Source of the DNA: Rhodococcus sp. 4CII
Lineage (GTDB): Bacteria; Actinomycetota; Actinomycetes; Mycobacteriales; Mycobacteriaceae
Assembly (NCBI RefSeq): GCF_014256275.1
Contig: NZ_JACCFE010000001.1
Span: 1-64,000, forward strand
Direction: 5' to 3'
DNA: 64,000 nt
Position 1 is the stretch's first letter. Every line of letters begins with the position of its first letter. The notes under the pieces were generated by a model, which was not told the origin of the DNA, made no database searches, and was given only the letters and a program-made list of their open reading frames with translations. Shown here in pieces: positions 8,202 to 17,378 of the stretch. A program made the position numbers and the translations under genes.

Positions 8202-10280
8202 TCAGACGGTCGTGAGGATCTGGTCGGGTTCGGGAAGGAACACCACGTCGGTGGGGCCGTAGTGGACGTTGGTTTTCAGTCGTCCGCCGGTGCCGATCGA
8301 CAGCGTCGTTTCGAGGACGTCACCGGTGTCCTTGTCGCGGATGACGGTGACCGCGTCGACGGTCACCGGAACCTCGTTGCCCTGGTCGTCGTCGAGGAGG
8401 ATGACCATCCCCTCGGTGACGGCCGAGGCCGGGATCGCGTCAGCAGGGCTGTCACCGAGCACGACCGGCTCGAGAACATCCCCGCGCTCGCGCGCCCGCT
8501 GTGCCAGAACTCGTTCGGATTCGACGAAATCGCGCAGTTCCTTCGAGTAGAACTGCAACGTCGGCGGCTCGACTGGGGTCAGTCCTCGCACGATCGCCTT
8601 TTCTGCCTCCGAGAGCTGGTTCCATTTGTTCGGGTGCGGGTCGACGTTCGGGGTCCACCACATCTGCGCGTCCACCGGGGATCCGTCGAGTGAGGTGACC
8701 ACGCCGCGGCCGGGGACGGAGGTGTCGACCTCGCGGCCAACCGTGGAGTCGCCCCACATCATCAGCGCACCATCCTGGGAGAGGTGACCGAGGCTCATGC
8801 GGGTGCCGAAGTTGTCACGGGCATTACCGGAGGCACCACCAAACAGCGAGGCGTCCGGGCGTTGCACCCCGAGCAGCAGGCGGATGCCGGCCGAACGGGC
8901 GAGGACAGCGAGATCCGCCCACGCGCCGAGCGGATCGAGTTCTTTGAGCAGTGCACGGGTTTCGTCGTCACCCGTCTTGGCTAGCGCCTGCCACTTCCCG
9001 GAGAGGATGAAGAACTCGTCGAGCACCGCGATCATCAACGGCAGCTGGGACGGTTCGATCTTCTTCACGTGTACGTACCGGTTACGGGCCATCATCTCCG
9101 CGTGCAGGGCGCGCACCAGCATCGCCGCGCGGACAAAGTCGTAGACGATCGCAGCACACCCGGGGTAGCCCTCGAGACCGTCGAGTTCGATCATCTTCGG
9201 ATCGACCCCGAGGAACGGGATACCGCGGCGAGCCGCCTCGGTGAGCAGAGTGCGGATCACCGAGGTCTTGCCGCCACCGGTCGGGCCGACGATCAACGCG
9301 TGCGGCTTGTTCGACTTCGTCGAGACATCCCAGAACAGACTCAGGTCGCCGGCCCCGGTCGCGTACGGCAGGTGGCGCAGGTTCTCGTCGACCAACTCGA
9401 GCGGGTGATCGACACGGGTGGGCAGCGGCGCCCGCAGCCGCATCACCAAGAACCCTTCGGACGGGGTCCACTGGGTGGCCCAGGTACGGCCCGACTCGTG
9501 GTCACCGGCAAGGGAGGCGAGCGCTTCCTCGACCTTGGCCTGGAAGCCGCGTGCCCCACTGTTGAGCGAGGGAGTGAAGGTGATCATGTAGCCGGTCTCG
9601 ACACCGTTCTCGTCGCGGGTGTCGACGGTGACGACCGGGTCCTTGAGCGGGCCATCTTTGAGTGCCAGCTCGAGCGCCTTGTGACGCGCCGAGCGGGTGT
9701 CCGCCTCTGTCAGCTTGCGGGTAATCAGAATCCGGTCGCGGTGCGCGTCGTGGCGGACGGTGTAGGTGTACTTCCCGGTGCGCGACCCAGCCGATCCGCG
9801 GACTGCGGCGGTGAATTCGTCCATCTCCTTCGGGCGGATGATCGCACCGCGCGGCAGCTTGATCTTCGCGGTCCGCAACGTGCCGATGCCGGGCGGGAAC
9901 GGCACGCTTACTTTGACCGGCAGGTGCCGGGTGGTCTGGCGGATCTGAGCCTCGAGCATCACCCGCTGGCAGTGGCCACGGAACCGGGCGATGTCGACTG
10001 CGGACCAGGCTGCGCCGAGGAGTGCGAGCGGCAGCGTGTGCTCGTGGAGTGCGGCGAGGATCTCGCCCATCCCGTTGACCGTCTCGACGACGGGGGTCTC
10101 CGCCAATTCGGGTGCGTAGAAGGCGAGGCCGGCAGCGGCTACCGGAATGGGGGCGAAGGTCCGGTAGGGGGCGACGGCGGGCTTCGCCGCGGCCGCCTGC
10201 TCGGCGCGAGCGTTGCGACTGCCCGGTCCCGGACCGAACAGCTCGACGAGGAAGTCCTTCAGCGGATCTCGCTGCGCCAT
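8202..10280 (-). CDS. FtsK/SpoIIIE-type conjugation coupling ATPase
   Basis: 692 residues. The N-terminal third holds two weakly hydrophobic stretches (PIPVAAAGLAFYAP and LPLALLGAAWSAVDIA). The motor domain has Walker A IVGPTGGGKTSVIRTLL near residue 332, Walker B PLMIAVLDEFFILSG near 417, and a later RSAGIRLLLGVQRPDASLFG segment typical of FtsK/TraB-like DNA pumps. As the first gene of the leftward operon facing the VirB4/VirB6 operon, it is the likely coupling protein (TcpA/VirD4 role) that brings plasmid DNA to the channel. GAGGAG precedes ATG 10280. No relaxase was seen in the window. Confidence 0.8.
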   Translation of the reverse strand: MAQRDPLKDFLVELFGPGPGSRNARAEQAAAAKPAVAPYRTFAPIPVAAAGLAFYAPELAETPVVETVNGMGEILAALHEHTLPLALLGAAWSAVDIARFRGHCQRVMLEAQIRQTTRHLPVKVSVPFPPGIGTLRTAKIKLPRGAIIRPKEMDEFTAAVRGSAGSRTGKYTYTVRHDAHRDRILITRKLTEADTRSARHKALELALKDGPLKDPVVTVDTRDENGVETGYMITFTPSLNSGARGFQAKVEEALASLAGDHESGRTWATQWTPSEGFLVMRLRAPLPTRVDHPLELVDENLRHLPYATGAGDLSLFWDVSTKSNKPHALIVGPTGGGKTSVIRTLLTEAARRGIPFLGVDPKMIELDGLEGYPGCAAIVYDFVRAAMLVRALHAEMMARNRYVHVKKIEPSQLPLMIAVLDEFFILSGKWQALAKTGDDETRALLKELDPLGAWADLAVLARSAGIRLLLGVQRPDASLFGGASGNARDNFGTRMSLGHLSQDGALMMWGDSTVGREVDTSVPGRGVVTSLDGSPVDAQMWWTPNVDPHPNKWNQLSEAEKAIVRGLTPVEPPTLQFYSKELRDFVESERVLAQRARERGDVLEPVVLGDSPADAIPASAVTEGMVILLDDDQGNEVPVTVDAVTVIRDKDTGDVLETTLSIGTGGRLKTNVHYGPTDVVFLPEPDQILTTV

Positions 10281-10366
10281 CGCCTCGCTCCTCTCGTCGT
10301 GTCGAGCCCGGTGCCTGTGTGGTCGGGCGTTGTGGATGTGCACCTTGGCAGGACTGCACGGTTTGG

Positions 10367-10401
10367 CTCAACCAGCCCTGTGGATAACTTTTTTGTGCCC
10401 G
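10367..10401 (-). promoter_or_regulatory. Promoter-proximal element A of the leftward transfer operon
   Basis: Read leftward it contains GTTATCCACA-G-GGCTGGTTGAG, about 90 bp upstream of the coupling-ATPase start. TTGAGC at its end could be a -35, with CAAGGT 18 nt on as a weak -10. Near-identical elements precede the rightward operon and the cutinase gene. Confidence 0.65.
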
Positions 10402-10825
10402 TTCGGAGGGCCTGGCTGCGGCACCGTTGTGGAGGGTCGTTGCGGTGCGTGCGCTGGATGTGTCGGGGTCTCTGAGGCATCCACGCCGGAGCCCGTGTCC
10501 GGGACCTCGAAGCGACCATGCGGAGGTGGTCTCGGAGAGCCTCTGGGGACGGTGTCCACGACCCCCTTTTCGAGGGCCGTGGCGGACCCTCCGAGACGGC
10601 TCGCGCGGACCGTCAGCGAAGCGTCCGAACGAGGGTGCGGAAACCACTCTCACGGGTGGTGCGCGGTGGCCCGAAACGGCGTCCTCTGGGGCTGCCGGGC
10701 TGGTCGCTGGGCGTCGTCATCGAGCCGCTGATCGACCCCGCTTCCTGTGCCCCTTCCGACCGTCTCGCACAGCCTCTGAGCTGCACTCTCTGAAATGGGT
10801 TGGCGCGGCGGGATTTCCATAGGTA

Positions 10826-10860
10826 CACTCCCCCCTAGGCCCGAAGGGCCGGGGGGAGTG
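10826..10860. repeat. Long perfect-arm hairpin in the transfer spacer
   Basis: CACTCCCCCC pairs with GGGGGGAGTG, and inside it GGCCC-gaa-GGGCC forms a second stem. There is no T-tract on either side, so it is not a typical intrinsic terminator. It is the strongest dyad in the spacer. Confidence 0.7.
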
Positions 10861-11371
10861 ACCCCGAAGGGGAGGGCGTTTTCGCCCCTCTTTCGGAGCG
10901 GTCCGAAGCACCCCCTGTAGCACCGCCTGATTGCACTCCTCTGAGCCAGGCCTTCGCATCGCTCGCTGATCCCCTGCCTCGGAACCCCGTCCGGGCCTAG
11001 CTCACGCCGTGCTGCCGGACCGGGTCTCCCCCACCTCGTCAGCGCTTGTAGCGCAACCCCTTTTCCGAAGTCCGAACAGACAGTCGGACAAGACCCCTTC
11101 GCAGCGTGTGTCGACGCACCACGGAAGACCCCTGCGAAGGCACCCCTAGAGCTTCGCCGTCACCGGGGTGTTTCACCGTGCACGCCGCGGGCCATCACAC
11201 GGGCTCTGAGGACGAGGGCTAGCCGTGACAATCTGCCGTCCCGGTGCGGGTGTCCTCGTCCACTCGGCGGAGACTGTTGCCCGACCGGCCTTGCCGACGT
11301 CCTGGGTGGGGTCCGTTTCGGACCGGTCTCCGGCGGGCGGTTCCACCTGGCCCGGGCCCTGGTGTCGATGC

Positions 11372-11403
11372 CCGGGACAAAGTTATCCACAAGGCTGGTT
11401 GAG
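11372..11403 (+). promoter_or_regulatory. Promoter-proximal element B of the rightward transfer operon
   Basis: GGGACAAA-GTTATCCACA-A-GGCTGGTTGAG, ending 76 bp before the first gene at 11480. Its terminal TTGAGA and a TACGGT 18 nt later form a plausible promoter, so the element would overlap the -35 box and suit a repressor or activator. Confidence 0.65.
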
Positions 11404-11479
11404 AACTTTCGGTCACTTCTCCTACGGTCTCGCGCAACCACATTCGTGGCATCGGTTCGCAACCTGTTGGAGAGGCATC

Positions 11480-11812
11480 ATGTTCGCTATCGCTTCCACC
11501 GTCGTCGACTTGTCAAACACGGCAGCTCACCCCTCGGCCGTACCCGGTGTCGTGACCCTTGCCCAGGAGGCGGACGTCAACACCAGGAACCTTCGAGACT
11601 GGATCGGCGACAACGTCGTCTTCACCATCCTGGCCGTCATCGCCTGCGTCGTCCTGATCGGTGGCCTGAAGGGAAACCTGTCGAAGGTGTTCACGGTCGG
11701 TGGGCTGACGGTGGTGGGTCTGGCATTTCTCGGCATCGCCAACTCCGAGACGGCGGCCGCCGGTGTCGGCAACTGGTTCCTCGGCCTCATCGGCCTCAAC
11801 CCCGGCGCCTGA
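11480..11812 (+). CDS. Small two-helix membrane protein, first gene of rightward transfer operon
   Basis: 110 residues from ATG 11480 (TTGGAGAGG upstream). There are two hydrophobic segments, VVFTILAVIACVVLIGG and VFTVGGLTVVGLAFLGIA, after a polar N-terminal region. Size, topology and position just before a VirB3/PrgI-like gene and a VirB4-like ATPase gene resemble the small membrane subunits (VirB2- or TcpD-like) of Gram-positive type IV systems, but no residue-level signature is seen. Confidence 0.65.
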   Translation: MFAIASTVVDLSNTAAHPSAVPGVVTLAQEADVNTRNLRDWIGDNVVFTILAVIACVVLIGGLKGNLSKVFTVGGLTVVGLAFLGIANSETAAAGVGNWFLGLIGLNPGA

Positions 11813-11848
11813 CCACGCGAGGTGTTCCCACAGAGGAAGGGGCGATAG

Positions 11849-12247
11849 GTGATCAACAACGACGACCTGCTGTATCGGGTGGACCGCCACTATCTGGGCC
11901 CGACGGGATACACCCTGCCGGTGCGGATTCGGTACACCGCCGGACTCGTCGGTGTAGCGGTGTTCGCGGTGGTGTTCTTGATCGCCCGCGCCGTTCTGCA
12001 CCTGCCGCTCGGATACAAGTCGTGGCTGACGATGGCCCTGGTGACCGTCTTCGTCACCCACCACATCGCCAAGTACGTCACCCCGGACCGACCCCTGCGG
12101 TCGGTGTTCAAGGCAGCCTTCAACGATCTCAATGCCCCACGGCCCCCGAAGACCGGGGAGACGGTCACTGTCACCCTCCCCGACCGGCTGACCGCTGGCG
12201 CCCGACCTGACACGGCCCGCATCGACGGTGAGGACTCACACCGATGA
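11849..12247 (+). CDS. VirB3/TcpE-like small membrane protein
   Basis: 132 residues from GTG 11849, preceded by GAGGAAGGGG. The N-terminus is polar (NDDLLYRVDRHYLGPTGY). Two adjacent helices follow (IRYTAGLVGVAVFAVVFLIA and LTMALVTVFVTHHIAKYV), then an exposed tail (TPDRPLRSVFKAAFNDL). This matches the TcpE/PrgI/VirB3-like class that always precedes the VirB4-like ATPase. Its stop overlaps the start of the next gene by four bases, implying translational coupling. Confidence 0.65.
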   Translation: MINNDDLLYRVDRHYLGPTGYTLPVRIRYTAGLVGVAVFAVVFLIARAVLHLPLGYKSWLTMALVTVFVTHHIAKYVTPDRPLRSVFKAAFNDLNAPRPPKTGETVTVTLPDRLTAGARPDTARIDGEDSHR

Positions 12248-15200
12248 CCACCTACGACGACAACGACATCGCATCGCTGTTCGACCCTCAACTCGAAGAC
12301 CCGGTGCCGGTGATCCCGCCAGGAGCGCTGCCGCCGTCATGGGCGGCGGGACGGCAGACGCCGGCCCCACAACCGGGCCCGCGGGCGTGGTCGGAAGTGG
12401 AGTTCCCTCCGCACCCGGTCACCGAGGTGCCCGAGGAGGTCGATACCCGGGCAGAGGACCCCGCCGTCCTGGCCGAAGACACTCGCACGCCCGAGCGCCG
12501 GCGCAAGCGCTCCAAGCGCCGCGGGAAGACGCCCGCCGATCGCGAGAAGGCGGCGGCGAAGAAGCGCGCCGATCGTGCCCGGAAGGCGGTGCGGCTGCAG
12601 CTGACCGGGACCTCCGGTCACATCACCCGCACCTCACGCACGTCGACGGCGTGGTTCGTGCAGAAGCAGGGGCCGTGGAACTTCCGCACCACCGGCAAGC
12701 AGCGGCGCTTCATCCGGGACGAGGCGATGGTGCTGACCAACCTGCAGCAGGCTGGTGTCGAGCGACTGCACCGGCGACTGGTGCGCACCCCGTTCCCGGT
12801 CGAGCAGTGGGCCAAGGACCACGACCAGTGGGCTGCCCCGATCGACGACGTCCCGGGCGCCCTGTCGTGGGCGGAGTACCTGCGCGGGCAGCAGCACGCG
12901 ATGCTGTGGTCGAACGCGACGATCAAGGGCCGCTACTGGGGCATCGAACTGCCGCAGCGGTCGGTGCTCGGGATCGGGCTCGACTACCTCGCCAACACCC
13001 TCGGCTACGTCGCGAACTGGCCGCTCCTGGGCACCCTCTCGTCCCTGATCACCGTCTGGGCCGACGACGCCTTCGCACGCGAGGAGAAGGCGCTCGCCGA
13101 TCATCTCGCCGAACTCGAACGGATCATGGCCGGCCGCGGAGTCAACGCCGCCCCAGCATCACCGACTGCAGTCGACTACCTGCTGCGCCGGTCGGCGACG
13201 ATCGGCCTACCGCTCGCTGCGGGCGGCGGTGCCGCCGGTGCCGGCGACTGGGAAGAGGACGATGTCGCCGCCCTCGAAGACCTCACCGACCTGTCCCTGA
13301 CACCCGGAGATGGCTACACCACCGTCTCCGGCGTCGTCGAGGGCCGCCGCTACACCGGTGCGGTCATCGTCCTGACCGTCGGACGCATGGCCCCGCTGCC
13401 GATCCCGGAGCGGATGCTGCCCTGGCAGGTCATCGGCGACCCCTCCGGTGAACCGCTGGAATGGTCGGATCGGATCGAGCTGCACGACAAGGCACAAACC
13501 ATCCGCACCATGCGCTCGCTCACCGGCAAAATCGAGAACCAATTCGACCACTACACCGTCGAACACGACGAGGTCCCGCCGAAGGAACTGGCCGAGCAGC
13601 ACACCCGCGTCCAGGACGTCATCTCCGACGTCGAAGAGGACCACTCCGGGCTCTCCACCCGCACCTCCGGTTGGTACCGGGTCGCCGTCGTCGGAGCGAC
13701 CCCCGACGAGGCCCGCAAGAAGGTGGCCGGTCTACGGGAGATGTACAAGCCGCACATCGCCCTCGAACAGGAACACGGACAGTTCCAGCTACTACGCGAA
13801 TTCATCCCCGGTGAGCCCCGGGCGAACATCGCCCACACACGGCACATGGACGTCGAAGCCGTCGCCGCAGGCATGGCCACCGCCGGTGACCGGATCGGCG
13901 ACCGCCGCGGAGTGGTACTCGGGGAGACCTCGTCGATCGCGCCGCGCCCCGTGATTTGGGATTGCTTCGCCGCGCACGAGATCAAGCACAAATCCGGGCT
14001 CACCCCCATCGTCGCGGTGCCCGGTTCGGGTAAGACGTTCCTGGCCGGGATGATCGTCTACCAGGCGGTCCGCGCGGGCGCCTACGGTGTCGTCCTCGAC
14101 CCCTCGGGGCCGCTCAAGGAGCTGGCGAACCTACCCGAGTTCCGGGACATCGCCCGGGTCTACGCGCTCACCGGCCGCGACTCCCGTCCCGGAGCACTCA
14201 ACCCCTACCGCGTCATCATCGACCCACGCCGCGACGACCCCGAGTACGACACCCGCCATCCGGACTTCGCGCGCGTTGCCGACCCGTTCGCCGCGGGACA
14301 GGCGAAATACGACGCGGACATGCGCGCCGCGGCCGCCGAACGAGTCGAGGTCGCCGTGTCGGTGCTGAAGATGATGCTCACCGAACGGCACCTGCATCTC
14401 GAGCACACCGAATCGGTGCTGCACCTGGCCGCCAACCGCGTCGGCGGGGACCGCGACCACAACCTGGGCGAAGTCCTCGACGCCATCAAGGCGATCGGTA
14501 AGGATGATCCCGACCAAGCCGTGCGCACCTGCGCCAGTGGCGTGTATCAGCAGCTGGAGTTGATGTCCCGACTCGCCGAAGCCCGGGTGCTCTTCCCAGA
14601 AGCCGGCACGGTCGGCAGCGGCGTGGACGACTTCGACGCCGACATCCGGCTCACCATTCTCACGATGCCCGGCCTGCAGCTGCCACCCGAGGGCGTTCCC
14701 TCCTCGCAGTGGACCCCGCAGCAGCGGATGACCGCCCCACTGATGCACATGGCCGCGTGGCTGGCGAACCGGCTCGTCTACGAAAAGCCGAGGCACGTAC
14801 GCAAGGTGCTGTTCCTCGACGAAAACAAGTACCTCGAATCCACCGGCGCCGGCCGCACCCTGAACCTGCGGATCGCCCGCGACTCCCGCAAGTTCAAGGT
14901 CCGCGCCCTGGTCTGCTCACAGCTGCCCGACGACTTCCTCGGCCTCGACGGCACCGACGACAAAACTGCCCTGACCTACGAAGTTTTCGTCGGCGACGTC
15001 GGCGGTGACCCGCACGCCATCGACGGGGCCCTCAAGCTCCTCAAACTCCCTGCCGGGCAGGGCTTCGAGGCTTTCCTCGCCGAACTCGGCAGCGGCGGTG
15101 AGGACACCCTCGACGAGGACACCGACACCTCCTACCAGGACCAAGCCCGCCGGTGGATGGTGCGGATGGCCGACGACGTCGAACTGGTCCGGTCGAGCTG

Positions 15201-15282
15201 GGTCCACTACGTGCACCTGTCCCACGTCTTCGCCGCGTTGAACTCGAGTACCGCGAAGAACGCCCTCGGAGGTGCCGCATGA
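12244..15282 (+). CDS. VirB4-like conjugation ATPase
   Basis: 1012 residues. A Pro/Arg-rich N-terminus (RRRKRSKRRGKTPADREKA) is followed by a VirB4-like N-terminal domain of about 400 residues. The ATPase core has Walker A VAVPGSGKTFLAGM near residue 592 and Walker B KVLFLDENKYLES near 857, with RKFKVRALVCSQLPDDFLG as the later helicase-like motif. It would be the main energising ATPase of the mating channel, cytoplasmic and membrane-associated. Walker B carries D-E-N rather than the more usual D-E-A/H. It overlaps the genes on both sides by four bases. Confidence 0.85.
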   Translation: MTTYDDNDIASLFDPQLEDPVPVIPPGALPPSWAAGRQTPAPQPGPRAWSEVEFPPHPVTEVPEEVDTRAEDPAVLAEDTRTPERRRKRSKRRGKTPADREKAAAKKRADRARKAVRLQLTGTSGHITRTSRTSTAWFVQKQGPWNFRTTGKQRRFIRDEAMVLTNLQQAGVERLHRRLVRTPFPVEQWAKDHDQWAAPIDDVPGALSWAEYLRGQQHAMLWSNATIKGRYWGIELPQRSVLGIGLDYLANTLGYVANWPLLGTLSSLITVWADDAFAREEKALADHLAELERIMAGRGVNAAPASPTAVDYLLRRSATIGLPLAAGGGAAGAGDWEEDDVAALEDLTDLSLTPGDGYTTVSGVVEGRRYTGAVIVLTVGRMAPLPIPERMLPWQVIGDPSGEPLEWSDRIELHDKAQTIRTMRSLTGKIENQFDHYTVEHDEVPPKELAEQHTRVQDVISDVEEDHSGLSTRTSGWYRVAVVGATPDEARKKVAGLREMYKPHIALEQEHGQFQLLREFIPGEPRANIAHTRHMDVEAVAAGMATAGDRIGDRRGVVLGETSSIAPRPVIWDCFAAHEIKHKSGLTPIVAVPGSGKTFLAGMIVYQAVRAGAYGVVLDPSGPLKELANLPEFRDIARVYALTGRDSRPGALNPYRVIIDPRRDDPEYDTRHPDFARVADPFAAGQAKYDADMRAAAAERVEVAVSVLKMMLTERHLHLEHTESVLHLAANRVGGDRDHNLGEVLDAIKAIGKDDPDQAVRTCASGVYQQLELMSRLAEARVLFPEAGTVGSGVDDFDADIRLTILTMPGLQLPPEGVPSSQWTPQQRMTAPLMHMAAWLANRLVYEKPRHVRKVLFLDENKYLESTGAGRTLNLRIARDSRKFKVRALVCSQLPDDFLGLDGTDDKTALTYEVFVGDVGGDPHAIDGALKLLKLPAGQGFEAFLAELGSGGEDTLDEDTDTSYQDQARRWMVRMADDVELVRSSWVHYVHLSHVFAALNSSTAKNALGGAA

Positions 15283-17378
15283 ACGCACAGTGGTCCCCCA
15301 AGCACGAGATGACCTCGAATCGGCGGCTGGCTGGGCGGCTGGGGCGGCTTCTGGCCGTCTTGGCGCTGGTGCTGGCCCCATTGCTGGTCGGCCCGAACTC
15401 CCCTGTCGCGGCGGCCAGCGGTTTCGCGTGCGACGAGGTGCCTGCCCCGGAGTACCCCAAGGGTGCGTTCCCCGCTGTTTTCGACGCGACCAGCACGGAC
15501 CGCCCCGACAACGGGGGCACCGGATACACGACCTACGGGTGGGCGGGTCTCCAGTGGTACACCTACGATCTCGGTTGCGGCGCGGATCTGGTGCGCGCCC
15601 CGGGAGCGGTGACCGACACCAATTGGGGCAACATCTTCCTGGGGGTCGGGAAGTCCCTGGCCGCGGCCGCATTCTGGCTCGACGATCAAACCAAGACCGG
15701 TCAGGCCGCCGAAGACGCCGGGATCGCGCCCGCAATGGAGCAGTTCGACGAGGTCGTCTCCTCGATCTCGAACGGCATGCTCGGCATTTACGGCCTCTGG
15801 CTCGGTATCGGGCTGACCGTGGCCGGCGTGATCATGCTTTGGCACGCACTCAAATCGAACGCGGCCGGCGTGACGAAATCCCTGGCCGTTGGCGGAGCAG
15901 CCCTCGCCCTCGGCGCGCTGCTGGTCGGCGCACCCCAGCAGGCAATCCGGTTCGCCGATGACACCTTCGGGGCGCTGATCACCGATACACAGAACGAGAT
16001 GCTGTCGGTCTCCGGCAGCGGCGGCAAAGGACCCCGCGACGTGCTGCTCGACGACATCTTTCTCGACGACTGGCGTAAGGGCTGGTTCGGCCCGAACTAT
16101 GACGATGAGGAGAACCAGCTCGGTCCCAAGCTGCGCGATGCGCTCGCGTTCTCCTACGAGGAACAACAGCAGATCGAGAATGCACCGGACTCCAGTGTCG
16201 AGAACGACCTGAAGGCCAAAAAGGAGAAGGCTTTTCGCGAGGATATCGTCCAGCCGCTCAGTGACGACTACGGATTGTCCTACTACACGTTCCAGGGCAA
16301 GGACTCCGGCCGCCTTGCCATCGGGTTCATGGCGATGGTCAAGGTCGGTATGCCGTCCATCCTGTGGATCGGTGCATCGGTGCTGAAGCTGATTGCGCTG
16401 CTCGCGATTCGCCTGGCCATCCTGTTCGCCCCGATCTGGGTACCGCTCGCCGCCGCGCACGCGGGAACGTTGATGCGGGTGTGCCGGATGATCGTCAGCG
16501 CCTACGTGTGGGGTGTGGCCGGTGCGGTCATCGTCGCGCTCTATTTGCTTGCCCTGGTGAAGTTGTATGTCACCGACGACGGGCAGATCGACGGGTCGTG
16601 GCGGCTGTGGTTCATGGTGATCTTGACGTTGGTGTGCTGGTTCATCATGCGGCCGTTCAAGCGGGTTTCGCAGACCTTCACCCAGAACCGCGCCGGCGCT
16701 CTCAACCGCAAAGCCCGTCATGCGCAGTCCTCGATGAAGCAGAAGTTCTTCAAGGGGGCCAGCGCGGTTGTCGGCGGCCCGGCCGGGGCGATGGTCGAGG
16801 AGGGTGTCGGGGCGCTGCGGAAGAAGACCAAGGACGGCGGCACCGACGAGAACGAGGCGGGCGGCAACTCGGCAGCCCCGAGCCGTCCGGAGGGGCGCGA
16901 GCTCAACCAACGGCGCCGGCACGAGGCCGATCAGTCACGCATCGCGGCCCGCAAGAAGATGGATCTCCTGCAGCGGCTGGCGGACTCACGCAAGGATTCC
17001 CAGAGCCAGATCCGCACCGGGGCGGGCAAGGGCGACGACCACGAGCCGGACAACAGCCACAGCCACACCCGCGGCGGCCGCGGCCGCAGCGCAGTCCTGA
17101 GTGCGCTCGGCGCCGGTGGCAGTGGCGCCAGCCGTTCCGGGGGCGGAGCGAGCCACGGTGGCGCTCCGCGAGTCAGTGAGACCTGGGACGGCGGCGCGGG
17201 TTCGGCCATCGCCCCGACGAAAGTCTTCACCCCGACCCGCAAGGACGTCTCACCCGAGAAGGTGCCCGCCATGTCGGCGGCCTCCGGCAATGCGACTCCG
17301 CCTCGGTCGAATGCCCGCCTGTACGAGACGTCCCTGTCTCCCGAAGTGCGGACGCACCCGAGCGAGAGGTACAGCTGA
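15279..17378 (+). CDS. VirB6/TrbL-like polytopic channel protein
   Basis: 699 residues with an N-terminal signal segment (LLAVLALVLAPLLVGPNSPVAAA). An extracytoplasmic domain with paired cysteines follows, then at least five membrane helices between residues about 165 and 460 (GLWLGIGLTVAGVIMLWHAL, VLKLIALLAIRLAILFAPIW, VAGAVIVALYLLALVKLYV). The cytoplasmic tail is long, basic and Gly/Ser-rich. This layout is typical of the VirB6/TcpH channel component of actinobacterial conjugation systems. The gene overlaps its neighbours (ATGA-type junctions) inside one tight operon. Confidence 0.75.
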   Translation: MNAQWSPKHEMTSNRRLAGRLGRLLAVLALVLAPLLVGPNSPVAAASGFACDEVPAPEYPKGAFPAVFDATSTDRPDNGGTGYTTYGWAGLQWYTYDLGCGADLVRAPGAVTDTNWGNIFLGVGKSLAAAAFWLDDQTKTGQAAEDAGIAPAMEQFDEVVSSISNGMLGIYGLWLGIGLTVAGVIMLWHALKSNAAGVTKSLAVGGAALALGALLVGAPQQAIRFADDTFGALITDTQNEMLSVSGSGGKGPRDVLLDDIFLDDWRKGWFGPNYDDEENQLGPKLRDALAFSYEEQQQIENAPDSSVENDLKAKKEKAFREDIVQPLSDDYGLSYYTFQGKDSGRLAIGFMAMVKVGMPSILWIGASVLKLIALLAIRLAILFAPIWVPLAAAHAGTLMRVCRMIVSAYVWGVAGAVIVALYLLALVKLYVTDDGQIDGSWRLWFMVILTLVCWFIMRPFKRVSQTFTQNRAGALNRKARHAQSSMKQKFFKGASAVVGGPAGAMVEEGVGALRKKTKDGGTDENEAGGNSAAPSRPEGRELNQRRRHEADQSRIAARKKMDLLQRLADSRKDSQSQIRTGAGKGDDHEPDNSHSHTRGGRGRSAVLSALGAGGSGASRSGGGASHGGAPRVSETWDGGAGSAIAPTKVFTPTRKDVSPEKVPAMSAASGNATPPRSNARLYETSLSPEVRTHPSERYS

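Larger units (their letters stand above)
10281..11479. other. 1.2 kb non-coding spacer between the divergent transfer operons
   Basis: No convincing gene on either strand. The spacer is bounded by mirror-image copies of a promoter-proximal element (10367-10401 and 11372-11403). Its interior contains a 35-bp hairpin at 10826-10860 (arms CACTCCCCCC…GGGGGGAGTG with inner GGCCC gaa GGGCC). Next come GGGCG-TTTT-CGCCC at 10874-10887 and TCGGA-gcgg-TCCGA at 10894-10907. Several TTCCGAA/TCGGA words follow. This density of secondary structure between transfer operons is what an origin of transfer or a regulatory RNA locus would look like; nothing in the sequence decides which. Confidence 0.55.

Noticed and set aside
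11372..11403. Interpreting GTTATCCACA as simple DnaA boxes of a replication origin
   Set aside because: The conserved block extends 20 bp beyond the nine-base box, keeps its orientation to transcription and is single at each site, which fits promoter control better than an origin cluster.
15207..16922. Long minus-strand open frame (571 codons) opposite the VirB6-like gene, and similar long antisense frames elsewhere
   Set aside because: High GC makes long antisense frames common; the composition is Arg/Gly/His-rich and there is no ribosome site, while the plus-strand gene has clear membrane topology.
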